Assembly (NCBI RefSeq): GCF_002013915.1 | Contig: NZ_MBTF01000010.1 | Location: 45,161 to 109,160, forward strand | Length of the DNA: 64,000 bases | Direction: 5' to 3' | Source: Mucilaginibacter pedocola | GTDB lineage: Bacteria > Bacteroidota > Bacteroidia > Sphingobacteriales > Sphingobacteriaceae | In this document: positions 7,657-16,998 of the stretch, piece after piece | Numbering within the stretch: the first letter of the stretch is position 1 | Layout: the number at the start of each line of letters is the position of its first letter | Notes under the pieces: model-generated | Told to the model about the DNA's origin: nothing | The model's input: only the letters and a program-made list of their open reading frames with translations | Databases searched by the model: none | Made by a program: the position numbers and the translations under genes

Positions 7657-7682
7657 CACAACCTGCTGTTGTGTTATATTCG
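7657..7682 (+). promoter_or_regulatory. Weak promoter/operator candidate before the histidine kinase
   Basis: An inverted repeat CACAAC-ctgct-GTTGTG (7657-7673) abuts TATATTCG (7675-7682), a 7-of-8 match to the Bacteroidota -7 element TAnnTTTG. No clear TTTG lies 19-21 bases upstream. It is 38 bases before the kinase start codon, so a repressor or activator site is possible but unproven. Confidence 0.25.
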
Positions 7683-7719
7683 CATATAAAATGCTGCGCT
7701 AATATTGAACTACCCAATA

Positions 7720-10020
7720 ATGCGAAACGCACTGTTATCAGCCCTCTTGCTTTTGTTTGCAGTACCAACACTGGCCCAAACCAGTAATTTGGATGAGCTG
7801 CCTTTGCCTGTTTTAAGGCAAAAACTGGCAACAAGCGCCAACGATACTAACAGGGTGAAAATACAACTCGCCCTCGGCCATTTAATGTTTTTTAAACCCA
7901 CAAAGGGGCAAAAAGAAGCTGACACTGCTACAAGGTTGGCTGCTGATGCTGAAGCCTTGAGCAGGCGGCTTAATTATCATTTCGGGATAATTAATGCCAT
8001 GTTGCTTAGTGCAGAAACTTTCTACGACCGGAAAGACCGCGAAACGGGTTTAAAAGTGGCTCAAAATGCGCTTACCTTTGCTCAAACACACCACAATAAC
8101 GATGGGCAGGCAAGGGCTTACAATCTTATAAGCCAATATTACTCCGATACCGACCCTATCGAACTCCGCAACCGAATCTTTTACCTTTACAAGGCTATCG
8201 CCATCTTCCGGAAGGAAAGGAATGCGCTTTGGCTTTCGTACCTGCTTACAACAAATGCCAACCTGCTATTCCAGGCAGAAAGAACAACCGAAGGGCTTAA
8301 GCTGTTGTTCGAGGCGCTGAATTTGGGGAAAGGCGTGAGCCGGAGGACGGTTGAGGGTATCTACATGAATATCGCTAACACCTCATTCAGGCAGGGCGAT
8401 TATCAAAGCGCTTTGAGATATAATTTTTTCGCGCTTAAAACGGCAGCAGAAGTTAGAGATACCAGCATGCAGGCCAGCTATATTAACCATGCTATAGCTT
8501 CCGCTTACGTAAAATTGCAGGACCATAGCAAGGCAATCCCCTACGCTTTAGAAGCTGTGCGTATGGCAAAACGTTACAACCAAACCCGGTTTGCCAATAC
8601 GGCATCTTCTACCCTGGCCCTGGCGTACACCCATACCAACAAGCTACCTAAAGCTTTAGCGCTGCTTAACGAGATGAAGCGCCAGGCATACAGCGACCCG
8701 GACAAACTATCTGTAAGGGTAGATTTGCTTAACAATTTGGTTTATGCTAAACATTTTGCACAGGCCGCCGATTATGCGCGCGAGGTGAAAGAATTGTTAG
8801 CCGGCATTCCCCCGCATAACATTACAGATCTGATGAACGGCTACAACTCGCTCGCTTCTTATTACTCGGAAACCGGCCAGGCGAAACTGGCCTACCAGTA
8901 TGCCGACCTGCATGCAGCTATGGCTCGTAAGCTAAATTACCTGGCGGGCATTCGCACGGCCGAGAGCCGTTATTATAAGCTGGTTACTTTAAAAGGCGAC
9001 CTGAAATTAGCCATGGAGCATTTCCTCAAACAACAGGAGATAAAAGATTCTATAGACAACATTGCAAAAGAGTACCAGATATCGCTCCTGCGTATTGAAA
9101 ACGAAACGCTCGAAAAAAATAAGCATATCGATTCGCTAACCCGCGAAACGCAGATAAGCGATATTAAATTAAAGCGCAACCAGCTTATCAGTAGCGTAAC
9201 AGCCGTGGTATCGTTAATGCTTTTGATCATAACAGCCCTAATTTACAGCCGGTACAGGCTAAAGCAACGGAGTAATGCCTTGCTCACCCAACAAAAGGCC
9301 GAGATAGATCAAAAGAATGCGGCCCTGCAGCTTCTTGTGGCCGACAAGATGGAATTGCTTGAAGATAAAGACGAATTACTAACCGAAAAGGACCTTTTAT
9401 TAAAAGAGGTGAACCATAGGGTAAAAAACAACCTTCAAATAGTAATGAGCTTGCTATCCTCGCAATCGGCCTACCTGGCCAACGACGAAGCACAACAAGC
9501 TATTTTAGAAAGTTATAACAGGGTGCGCTCCATAGCCCTCATACACGATCAATTGTATAAAGCCGATAATATTGCAGAGATCAACCTATCGTTATACATC
9601 AAAGAATTAATAAACTCCCTGAATGATTCGTTGAACAGGAAGCCTAACAACATCGCCATAAAGTGCGATATTGAAGATATTACGCTTGACGTTTCGCAAG
9701 CCATACCAGTGGGCATCATACTAAACGAAGCGGTAACCAATGCTTTAAAACACGCATTCCCCAACGGCCGCCCCGGAACCATAACCATCCTTGTTAAAAA
9801 AACAGGCACGTTTATAGAGATGCGCATCGGCGACAATGGAGTAGGTTTATCCGACGATGTAAGCCTGTCAACTGTAAACACGCTCGGACTAACACTATTG
9901 GAAGGGCTTACCACACAACTGGAGGGCACCTTTAGTATCGAAAACAATGAAGGGCTTGCCATCAACTTAAAATTCCCTATAAAAGTTACCGAGATACATC
10001 CGCAGGTACTAAGCAACTAA
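7720..10020 (+). CDS. TPR-containing sensor histidine kinase (HisKA_2 type)
   Basis: A 766-residue membrane kinase starting at ATG 7720, which gives a clean signal peptide (MRNALLSALLLLFAVPTLAQ); a TTG 15 bases upstream is less likely. Periplasmic part: TPR-like repeats from about residue 60 to 430. One transmembrane helix near 488-512 (SSVTAVVSLMLLIITALIY), then a coiled coil, then HisKA_2 with phosphoacceptor His566 in KEVNHRVKNNLQ, then a HATPase domain (NEAVTNALKHAF as N box, GDNGVGL as G box). Such kinases usually signal to a response regulator; none is adjacent, so this is an orphan here. It is monocistronic and convergent with the S41 gene. Confidence 0.9.
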   Translation: MRNALLSALLLLFAVPTLAQTSNLDELPLPVLRQKLATSANDTNRVKIQLALGHLMFFKPTKGQKEADTATRLAADAEALSRRLNYHFGIINAMLLSAETFYDRKDRETGLKVAQNALTFAQTHHNNDGQARAYNLISQYYSDTDPIELRNRIFYLYKAIAIFRKERNALWLSYLLTTNANLLFQAERTTEGLKLLFEALNLGKGVSRRTVEGIYMNIANTSFRQGDYQSALRYNFFALKTAAEVRDTSMQASYINHAIASAYVKLQDHSKAIPYALEAVRMAKRYNQTRFANTASSTLALAYTHTNKLPKALALLNEMKRQAYSDPDKLSVRVDLLNNLVYAKHFAQAADYAREVKELLAGIPPHNITDLMNGYNSLASYYSETGQAKLAYQYADLHAAMARKLNYLAGIRTAESRYYKLVTLKGDLKLAMEHFLKQQEIKDSIDNIAKEYQISLLRIENETLEKNKHIDSLTRETQISDIKLKRNQLISSVTAVVSLMLLIITALIYSRYRLKQRSNALLTQQKAEIDQKNAALQLLVADKMELLEDKDELLTEKDLLLKEVNHRVKNNLQIVMSLLSSQSAYLANDEAQQAILESYNRVRSIALIHDQLYKADNIAEINLSLYIKELINSLNDSLNRKPNNIAIKCDIEDITLDVSQAIPVGIILNEAVTNALKHAFPNGRPGTITILVKKTGTFIEMRIGDNGVGLSDDVSLSTVNTLGLTLLEGLTTQLEGTFSIENNEGLAINLKFPIKVTEIHPQVLSN

Positions 10021-10038
10021 AGAAAAACCAACGTAATA

Positions 10039-11820
10039 TCAACGCCCGCCTATCCATTCAAGTGCCTGCTTAAGTTGGATATCTTCTCCCTTAGATAAGT
10101 CGGTTATGGTTGGGTAAACTACCTTATTTATTTTTACGCCTTTGCGCTGTGCCTGTGTGCCATCGGGATAAAAAATAGCATTGCCCGAGAACGGAAACTC
10201 GTAACCTCCGGGCAGCATAATACCTTTATCGTCGCCATCGGCACCGGCACTTTGGTTGCCAATAGTGATGGAGTTGGGGAACATGTGCTGGAACAACATG
10301 GTGTAATACTCGGCAGCGCTCAGGGTTTCGCCATTTACCAATATGGCAACTTTTGCGTTAATGGTTTGCTTGCCTGGTTTTGTAAACGGAGGATAATACT
10401 CCACCGTGTCGGTTATTTTTTTATACATGCCAATGTGCTGTTTATCCAGCATAAAGTACCTGGCGAACAAGCTCTTATCCTTCCCGAAAGCATTAAACAT
10501 CAGGTAATAAAAACCTCCCCAATCCGGGTAGCTGCGCATATCTAAGATCAGGCCTTTCTGTTTTCCTGCCAGGGTAAAAATCGAATCCATGGCAGTTTCC
10601 AGCTTACCTTCCGGTATCGATTCAAGGAAACGCCTGGTTTGGTCTGCCCTGAAAATGGTTACGCCTGGGGCAGCGTATTCCAATTCTGTACCCTGTGGTT
10701 TTGCCATTTTCTGGTTGAGGTAGGCAGATAGTTTTTTAAAGTCGTCGGGCTTGCTGGTCCATTCAATGTTTACTTGTTTGGTGGCACCGGCATGCATCAG
10801 TGTGAGTTTTGCATGCAGGCTATCGGTAGGAAACATTAAGTTATCCTGGTATCGGTTCAAACGAGCATAAAGCGCATCAGGGTTTGATGCCGACAGATAC
10901 TCGCCAATAAAGCTAACCCGTTTTTTCACCGGCTCGCCGTTAATGTGGGTGATCATGTCCCCGGCCTCAATGCCGGCCTGATTACAGAGTTCGGGGATAA
11001 GCACTTTGGTAACCACTATCTTCGAGCCGTTTTCTACCAATTGATAATCGAACGGTGGATAAAATTTCACTTTCAGGATGGCTTTCCAATTCTTCATCTC
11101 TTTATAAAAACGCAGGGCATGGGTATCGTTCAACGGGGCTACCAGTTTGAGTAGTTGCGTTTCATAAGCTAAGCGCGTATCTGCCTTGGCAAATAGCGGA
11201 ATAGCTGCCATAGCAAGTTTATCCCAATTCGTATCCATCAGGTATTTATGGGGAAAGAGATAGTCTACACCCGCCATAATTTTTGCTAAAGCCAGCATGC
11301 GGTAAGCATAGGGCACGGCAGCAGTATCAGCGAAAGCGTAGGTTTTTTCGTGAGGGATAATAGTAGTGAAGTGCCGCGGGGTATAATAATAGTGGCTGGT
11401 ATCCGCAAAACGATGCTTGTAAACATATTGCAGTTGGCTGCGCACGGCGGCCTGCAAAAAGGCATCTTTAGTGAACCAGTTATGGTCCACGTTTTGGGTC
11501 ATTTCCGTAGCGGTGTATTTTACAGGTGCCGGCTTAAAAGTTTGCCCTTTGCTTAACCCTGCTATCATTTTAGAAATTACTGCACTTGCTTGCCCTGCGT
11601 TTTTAGCTTTATCGGCGTCGGGTAAATAAGTTAAAAAGATACTATCGGCATCTACCCTCCCCGATGCTAATGCTGGGTGATAGTATTTCAGAAATCCCCA
11701 GGCCTTATAGTAGTAATACCTTCCTTTGGTTGGCGTGATGCTTTGGCTGTGAACCGTGCCGGATAATATTAAAAACAGAAAAAGAAGTTTAAAAGATCTT
11801 GATAGTACAGGTTGTGTCAT
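10039..11820 (-). CDS. S41-family (tail-specific type) secreted protease with PDZ domain
   Basis: A 593-residue secreted protein with signal peptide to about residue 26 (ending VHSQS). A PDZ-like region lies around residues 255-310 (LCNQAGIEAGDMITHINGEPV), and the C-terminal S41 core contains ILVNGETLSAAEYYTMLF, where the Ser in LSAAE is the predicted nucleophile, and GLILDMRSYPDWGG as the beta-strand preceding it. Family members cleave C-termini of envelope proteins or oligopeptides; substrate is unknown. It is convergent with the kinase gene (18-base gap) and has its own upstream region of about 200 bases, so it is probably transcribed alone. Confidence 0.85.
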   Translation of the reverse strand: MTQPVLSRSFKLLFLFLILSGTVHSQSITPTKGRYYYYKAWGFLKYYHPALASGRVDADSIFLTYLPDADKAKNAGQASAVISKMIAGLSKGQTFKPAPVKYTATEMTQNVDHNWFTKDAFLQAAVRSQLQYVYKHRFADTSHYYYTPRHFTTIIPHEKTYAFADTAAVPYAYRMLALAKIMAGVDYLFPHKYLMDTNWDKLAMAAIPLFAKADTRLAYETQLLKLVAPLNDTHALRFYKEMKNWKAILKVKFYPPFDYQLVENGSKIVVTKVLIPELCNQAGIEAGDMITHINGEPVKKRVSFIGEYLSASNPDALYARLNRYQDNLMFPTDSLHAKLTLMHAGATKQVNIEWTSKPDDFKKLSAYLNQKMAKPQGTELEYAAPGVTIFRADQTRRFLESIPEGKLETAMDSIFTLAGKQKGLILDMRSYPDWGGFYYLMFNAFGKDKSLFARYFMLDKQHIGMYKKITDTVEYYPPFTKPGKQTINAKVAILVNGETLSAAEYYTMLFQHMFPNSITIGNQSAGADGDDKGIMLPGGYEFPFSGNAIFYPDGTQAQRKGVKINKVVYPTITDLSKGEDIQLKQALEWIGGR

Positions 11821-12028
11821 ATAGATAGGCAGATGTTAGTGGCGCAAAATAAAGAAAGTTCGGAAACCCTCACGTATGGAAGACGCCGGTGAACCCATTA
11901 ATGATACACGGAAAATCCTAATTTTTTGCCATGCCGTTCTTTTCTCCTTCCTCTTTTTAATTTCTCCTACCTTTTATAATACCTAACGTGTATCTTCACA
12001 AACACATAACCTTTTAAAAACTTAAATA

Positions 12029-13399
12029 ATGGATAATTCTCGCCGTAAATTCATCGGGCAGGCCGCTTTGGCCGGTGCCGGCACCTTGCTCGCAAACAAT
12101 GCACTGGGCGCTGTTAGTTTCAGCGCAAAAAGTTACAACCGTATTATTGGGGCTAACGACAGGGTGCGCGTGGGCGTAGTAGGTTTTTCCGACCGCCACC
12201 GCTACTCGCACATGCCCAGCTTCATGAACCATTGCAAAGAATTGAATTTTGAAGTGGTGGGCGTATCCGACATCTGGAACCGCCGCCGCGAAGAAGGGGC
12301 AGCCATGTGGAAGGAGAAAATGAAGAACGATGTTAAGGCTTACCGAAATAACGAGGAGATGTACGATGCCAAAGCGGTTGACGCGGTATTTATTTCCACT
12401 GCCGATTTTCAGCATGCGCGCCACACCATAGAGGCTGTTAAAGCAGGTTGCGATGCTTACGTAGAGAAACCTTTTGCCGAAACCATGGAAGATAACCGCG
12501 CTGCATTTAAAGCCGTGAAAGATGCAGGCAAAATTGTGCAAATAGGTTCGCAACGCCGTAGCGGCGGAAATTACCATGCGGCTAATGATTTTATCCGTTC
12601 GGGCAAATTTGGCCCGGTTACCATGGTAGAGCTTACCTGGAACGTGAACCAGCCCGGCCGCTGGCGCCGTCCTGAACTATTAGGCGTACTGAAAGAGGCT
12701 GATACCGATTGGAAGCGTTTCATCATGAACCGCCCTTACGAAAAATTCGACCCGCGATATTATCTTGAATATCGCCTGTTTTGGCCATACTCATCGGGCC
12801 TGGCGGGCCAGTGGATGAGCCATCAAATAGATACCGTGCATTGGTTTACCGGCCTGCAGCACCCGCGCAGCGTGGTGGCCAACGGCGGCATTTACCAATG
12901 GAAAGACGGTCGCCGCAACTGGGATACTATCTATGCCGTTTTTGATTACGGCCCTCTTAACGATCCGTCCAACGGCTTCCAGGTGACCTTCGGCTCGCGT
13001 ATGCACAACGGCGACGAGCACCCATCAGAGATATATTACTCTAACGGCGGCGAACTGAACCTCATTACCAACACCGTATCGCCAACCGGCGGACTAACCG
13101 AAAAAATGGCGGCTGCTATGCAAATGAAGGCCAACCTGCTGCCCACCGTAAAACTGGAAAATACCGAAGCGGTGGTAGCATCGGCCAATACCGGTGGCGA
13201 TGTGCTAACATCAAACCACGTGCGCAACTGGATGGAATGCGTGCGTAGCCGCAAACAGCCTAACGCACCGGTGGAGGCAGGTTACAGCCACTCTATAGCC
13301 ACCATCATGACCAATGCTGCTGTACACGGTGGCTCCAAAGCAACCTTTGATGAGAAAACGCAGGAGGTAATGGTGAACGGCAAAGTGTTTAAATACTAA
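12029..13399 (+). CDS. Gfo/Idh/MocA family oxidoreductase with Tat signal
   Basis: A 456-residue NAD(P)-dependent oxidoreductase. The N-terminus carries a twin-arginine signal (SRRKFIG, then AALAGAGTLLANNALGAVS), so the protein is exported folded. A Rossmann fold follows (VRVGVVGFSDRHRYSHMPSF), and the motif AYVEKPFAETMEDN contains the conserved EKP of the family. The C-terminal domain includes GQWMSHQIDTVHWF. Exported members act on sugars or sugar derivatives. It is 11 bases upstream of a DUF6807 gene, and the two are likely one transcript for the breakdown of an unidentified carbohydrate. Start ATG fixed by the Tat signal. Confidence 0.9.
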   Translation: MDNSRRKFIGQAALAGAGTLLANNALGAVSFSAKSYNRIIGANDRVRVGVVGFSDRHRYSHMPSFMNHCKELNFEVVGVSDIWNRRREEGAAMWKEKMKNDVKAYRNNEEMYDAKAVDAVFISTADFQHARHTIEAVKAGCDAYVEKPFAETMEDNRAAFKAVKDAGKIVQIGSQRRSGGNYHAANDFIRSGKFGPVTMVELTWNVNQPGRWRRPELLGVLKEADTDWKRFIMNRPYEKFDPRYYLEYRLFWPYSSGLAGQWMSHQIDTVHWFTGLQHPRSVVANGGIYQWKDGRRNWDTIYAVFDYGPLNDPSNGFQVTFGSRMHNGDEHPSEIYYSNGGELNLITNTVSPTGGLTEKMAAAMQMKANLLPTVKLENTEAVVASANTGGDVLTSNHVRNWMECVRSRKQPNAPVEAGYSHSIATIMTNAAVHGGSKATFDEKTQEVMVNGKVFKY

Positions 13400-13410
13400 A
13401 GTTATCAGTT

Positions 13411-14463
13411 ATGAAAAACAATAGCGTACAAGCACTTGCCTGTATGGCCGTAGTAACGCTTATGGCATCGGCAATAAGTAGTACTGCACTGGCCCAGCAG
13501 CCGGTGAACGTAAAGGCGGGTAGCGGTAAAAATATAGAAGTAAGTATTGGTGGTAAACCGTTCACTACTTTTATGTATCCCGATACTCTGGAAAAACCTG
13601 TGTTATACCCGCTACATGCTGCCAACGGCACGGTAGTAACCCGCGGCTTCCCGCTTAACCCCAAGCCCGGCGACCCTACAGACCACCCGCACCACATAGG
13701 TTTATGGTTCAACTATGAGAACCTGAACGGTTTAGATTTCTGGAACAACTCTTACGCCATCCCCGCCGCCAAAAAGAACCAATACGGCTGGATACATACC
13801 GATAAGATCACCGAAACCAAAAGTGGCAAAACAGGTGTATTGGCCTACCAGGCCAATTGGACCAACCAAGCCGGCAAAGTGTTAGTACAGGAGAGCACCC
13901 GCTTTGAGTTTAGCGGCGATGCCAACCGCCGCATTATTGACCGTTACACCACGCTAACAGCCGATACCCTGGCGGTATTCACCGATGCAAAAGACGGATT
14001 ACTGGGCTTCCGCCTGGCACACGAACTGCAAATGCCAACCACAAAAGACGAAAGCTTTACCGATAGCAAAGGCATTGTAACCGTAGTAAAAGGCGGTACC
14101 GATAAAGTACCTACCGGCAACTACCTTACCAGCGCCGGTAAAACCGGCGATGCCGCCTGGAGCACCCGCGCCGAGTGGTGCAAAATTGATGGCAAAATGG
14201 GAGCCGACTCTATCACCGTTGCCATTATCGACCACCCGAAGAACGTTAACTACCCCACCTTTTGGCATGCACGCGGCTACGGATTATTTGCCGCTAACCC
14301 ATTGGGTGAGCATGTTTTTACCAATGGTAAGTCGCGGAAGGACTTTACCTTGCAGAAAGGCGAATCGGTTACATTCAAATACCGCATTGTGATCCAAAAC
14401 GGAAAAACCGCTTTAGGTGAAGCCGAAATGGATAAGCTGGCGACGGGCTTTGCTGCGAAGTGA
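13411..14463 (+). CDS. DUF6807 (PmoA-like) secreted protein
   Basis: A 350-residue secreted protein, signal peptide to about residue 29 (ISSTALAQQ). The segment DHPHHIGLWFNYENLNGLDFW (read as two parts, DHPHHIGLW and NGLDFW) is the hallmark of the DUF6807/PmoA family, which has been linked to sugar metabolism loci in Bacteroidota and planctomycetes despite its misleading PmoA name. The conserved His cluster suggests a metal or catalytic site. It follows the Gfo/Idh/MocA gene by 11 bases; this pairing recurs in the phylum. Enzymatic activity is not established. Confidence 0.85.
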   Translation: MKNNSVQALACMAVVTLMASAISSTALAQQPVNVKAGSGKNIEVSIGGKPFTTFMYPDTLEKPVLYPLHAANGTVVTRGFPLNPKPGDPTDHPHHIGLWFNYENLNGLDFWNNSYAIPAAKKNQYGWIHTDKITETKSGKTGVLAYQANWTNQAGKVLVQESTRFEFSGDANRRIIDRYTTLTADTLAVFTDAKDGLLGFRLAHELQMPTTKDESFTDSKGIVTVVKGGTDKVPTGNYLTSAGKTGDAAWSTRAEWCKIDGKMGADSITVAIIDHPKNVNYPTFWHARGYGLFAANPLGEHVFTNGKSRKDFTLQKGESVTFKYRIVIQNGKTALGEAEMDKLATGFAAK

Positions 14464-14501
14464 TGTTTATAGCGAAAAAACGTGTAGGTTTTGAGCAGAT
14501 A

Positions 14502-14534
14502 GTTATGTAACTTGCTATTGAACAATTACATAAC
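14502..14534. promoter_or_regulatory. Inverted repeat upstream of the DoxX gene
   Basis: GTTATGTAA (14502-14510) and its exact complement TTACATAAC (14526-14534) are separated by 15 bases and end 15 bases before the DoxX start codon. It could be an operator for a dimeric regulator or a 5'-UTR hairpin. No regulator is encoded nearby. Confidence 0.35.
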
Positions 14535-14549
14535 CTAATTACAATTAAC

Positions 14550-14936
14550 ATGAGCAAAAAAACCATTAACATTATTTACTGGATAAGCACCGGGCTGATA
14601 CTGGCCATGATGCTGTTCTCAACAGTCTCGAGCTTTAAAGAAAGCCCCGAGGGCACAAAAATGCTGGAAGCCATAGGTTACCGGCCTTATGTATTACACC
14701 TGTTGGCAGTTGCCAAGGTATTGGGCGTATTTGCCATCCTTACACCGGGCCTTCCGCGGCTTAAAGAATGGGCTTACGCCGGTTTTACGTTCGACCTTAT
14801 TGGTGCTGCGTATTCGTTTTATGCTTCAGGCTTTGCTTTTAAAGATTGGGCATTTATGTTAGTGCTGATAGCGGTACTGGCCTGCTCTTATATTTTCTAT
14901 CACAAACGCTTAAAATTAAAAGGCGCTTCGGCCTAA
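14550..14936 (+). CDS. DoxX-like membrane protein
   Basis: A 128-residue protein with four predicted transmembrane helices (about residues 8-26, 48-66, 73-93, 100-117) and the glycine/proline pattern of the DoxX family (LAVAKVLGVFAILTPG, then KEWAYAGFTFDLIGA). Family members are small quinone-associated or redox-related membrane proteins with little direct functional evidence. It lies 86 bases after DUF6807 behind an inverted repeat, and is closed by a strong terminator, so it may be an independent unit. Confidence 0.85.
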   Translation: MSKKTINIIYWISTGLILAMMLFSTVSSFKESPEGTKMLEAIGYRPYVLHLLAVAKVLGVFAILTPGLPRLKEWAYAGFTFDLIGAAYSFYASGFAFKDWAFMLVLIAVLACSYIFYHKRLKLKGASA

Positions 14937-14964
14937 TAAACGAGCCCTGCGATATTCTTTACTT

Positions 14965-14998
14965 AAGCCTTCGGAAATTCCCGAAGGCTTTTTTATTT
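14965..14998 (+). terminator. Rho-independent terminator after the DoxX gene
   Basis: Perfect 10-bp stem AAGCCTTCGG / CCGAAGGCTT (14965-14974, 14981-14990) with a 6-base loop and a T-rich tail. Confidence 0.85.
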
Positions 14999-15074
14999 CA
15001 CCCCGCTGCCAAATAAGTCGCTATATTTACCGCAGGGCAGCGCCCGCAATGTTAAACCGTTCATGGCTTGGTTC

Positions 15075-16907
15075 ATGAAAAAATATACCCTTATGTGTAT
15101 TTGCTTGTTTGCCGCGTTTGGTTCCCGGGCGCAGGAGGCCACTCCTTTTGATAAAGCGCCCGAGTGGAGCAAAAGCGCCATCTGGTACCAGATATTCCCT
15201 GAGCGTTTTCGCAACGGCGATAGCAAAAATAACCCCACCCTTGCCAACATCAATATACCGCCCATGGGGCAAATTGCTCCCGAAGGCTGGGCCGTTAACC
15301 AATGGACCGAAGACTGGTTCGGTCAGCAGGGCTGGGAAACAGGGCGCGATTTTAACGACAATATGTATTACCGCCGCTACGGAGGCGACCTGCAAGGTAT
15401 TTTAGATAAACTCGATTACCTGCAAGACCTTGGCGTGAACGCCCTCTTCATCAATCCACTTAACGATGCGCCCTCGGCACATAAATACGATGCGCGGCAT
15501 TACCACCACATCGACGTAAACTTTGGCCCCGACCCGGAGGGTGACAACAAGATCATAGCCGCCGAAAACCCTGCCGACCCAAAAACCTGGCAATGGACTG
15601 CAGCCGATAAACTTTTCCTGAAATTGGTTAGCGAAGTGCACCGACGCCACATGCGCATTATTATGGATTACTCGTGGAACCACACCGGCGTTATGTTTTG
15701 GGCCTGGCAGGATGTGCTGAAGAATCAGTCGCGCTCGGCTTATAAAGATTGGTACGAGATACGCTCGTTCGATGATGGCAACACGCCCGAAAATGAGTTC
15801 GCGTATACCGGCTGGGTGGGTGTATCCAGTTTGCCCGAAATACGCAAAGTGGATATTACCACTCAGCGCCAGAACGGCCAGCCTTACGAGGGTAACATAA
15901 ACGAAGGCGCCAAGAAACACATTTTTGCTGTTACCGAACGCTGGCTGTCGCCCGATGGTAAACCGGAGAATGGCATCGACGGCTTCCGCCTTGATGTTGC
16001 CGACCAGATAGGGCTTGGCTTTTGGCGCGAGTTTAGGCACCAGGTGCGGCGCATAAAACCGGATGCCTATTTAGTGGGCGAAATTTGGTGGGACCAATGG
16101 CCCGATAAACTGATGGACCCAACGCCCTATACCCAAGGCGATGTTTTTGATGCCGTAATGTTTTACCAGGCCTACCGCCCTGCCCGCTACTTTTTTGCCA
16201 AAACCGACTTTCCGCTGAATGCCGAAAACTTTAAGAACAGCCTGGAATACGAGTGGAACCGGCTGCCCGAAGATAAGCGCTACGCCATAATGAATGTATC
16301 GAGCACGCACGATACCCCGCGCCTGCTTACCGATTTTTATAACACCAATAAATATAAGTTCCAGGCCAACCCGCGCGAAAACCCGCACTACCGCACCGGC
16401 AAACCCGACGAAGAAACCTACCAACGCCTGCGCCTGTACCTGGTGCACCTGTTCACCAGCATTGGTGCACCGCAAATTTGGAACGGCGAAGAAATGGGCA
16501 TGTGGGGCGCCGACGACCCCGACCCGCGCAAACCCCTCTGGTGGCCCGACTACCACTTCGCCGACGAAACCCGCACCAACCGCCAGCCGGTAGAAAAACA
16601 ATACGATAAAGTAAGCTTCAACCAGCAACAATTCGATTGGTATAAAAAACTCATCGCCATCCGTAAAAACAACCCGGTGCTGGTGAACGGAAAGATCGAA
16701 TTCATGACGGCACAAGGCGGCGTGTTATCTTATAAAAGATATAATGCGGTGGATGAAATACTGGTGTATTTTAACGTGGAAGATAAAACCTACACGCTTG
16801 AATTGCCCGAAGGAAATTATGTTGACCTGTTGACGGGGAAGAAAATTGAGGGGAGGGTGTTGGAGTTGGGGGCTTTAACAACCTCGGTATTGAAAAAGAC
16901 AAAATAA
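15075..16907 (+). CDS. Secreted alpha-amylase family (GH13) glycoside hydrolase
   Basis: A 610-residue secreted enzyme; ATG 15075 gives a clean signal peptide (MKKYTLMCICLFAAFGSRAQ), whereas an ATG 12 bases upstream would add four residues. The (beta/alpha)8 catalytic motifs are visible: IIMDYSWNHTG, then DGFRLDVAD with the nucleophile Asp, then LVGEIWWDQW with the acid/base Glu, then SSTHDTPRLL with the transition-state Asp. The order and the N-terminal WYQIFPERFRNGD box resemble cyclomaltodextrinase/neopullulanase-type GH13 members, so maltodextrins are the probable substrate. A short C-terminal beta domain follows. No susC/susD pair is nearby. Confidence 0.9.
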   Translation: MKKYTLMCICLFAAFGSRAQEATPFDKAPEWSKSAIWYQIFPERFRNGDSKNNPTLANINIPPMGQIAPEGWAVNQWTEDWFGQQGWETGRDFNDNMYYRRYGGDLQGILDKLDYLQDLGVNALFINPLNDAPSAHKYDARHYHHIDVNFGPDPEGDNKIIAAENPADPKTWQWTAADKLFLKLVSEVHRRHMRIIMDYSWNHTGVMFWAWQDVLKNQSRSAYKDWYEIRSFDDGNTPENEFAYTGWVGVSSLPEIRKVDITTQRQNGQPYEGNINEGAKKHIFAVTERWLSPDGKPENGIDGFRLDVADQIGLGFWREFRHQVRRIKPDAYLVGEIWWDQWPDKLMDPTPYTQGDVFDAVMFYQAYRPARYFFAKTDFPLNAENFKNSLEYEWNRLPEDKRYAIMNVSSTHDTPRLLTDFYNTNKYKFQANPRENPHYRTGKPDEETYQRLRLYLVHLFTSIGAPQIWNGEEMGMWGADDPDPRKPLWWPDYHFADETRTNRQPVEKQYDKVSFNQQQFDWYKKLIAIRKNNPVLVNGKIEFMTAQGGVLSYKRYNAVDEILVYFNVEDKTYTLELPEGNYVDLLTGKKIEGRVLELGALTTSVLKKTK

Positions 16908-16998
16908 GGAATTTATAAACGAGTAAAATTTATACCGACGGGCTACGTTTCTTCGAATAGTGCATCGAATGTGATGTGCTGATATCTGCCAAACCCTT

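Noticed and set aside
15402..16715. Long minus-strand ORFs (212 and 214 codons) opposite the GH13 gene
   Set aside because: Shadow frames of a GC-rich coding region; the plus-strand protein has all GH13 motifs.
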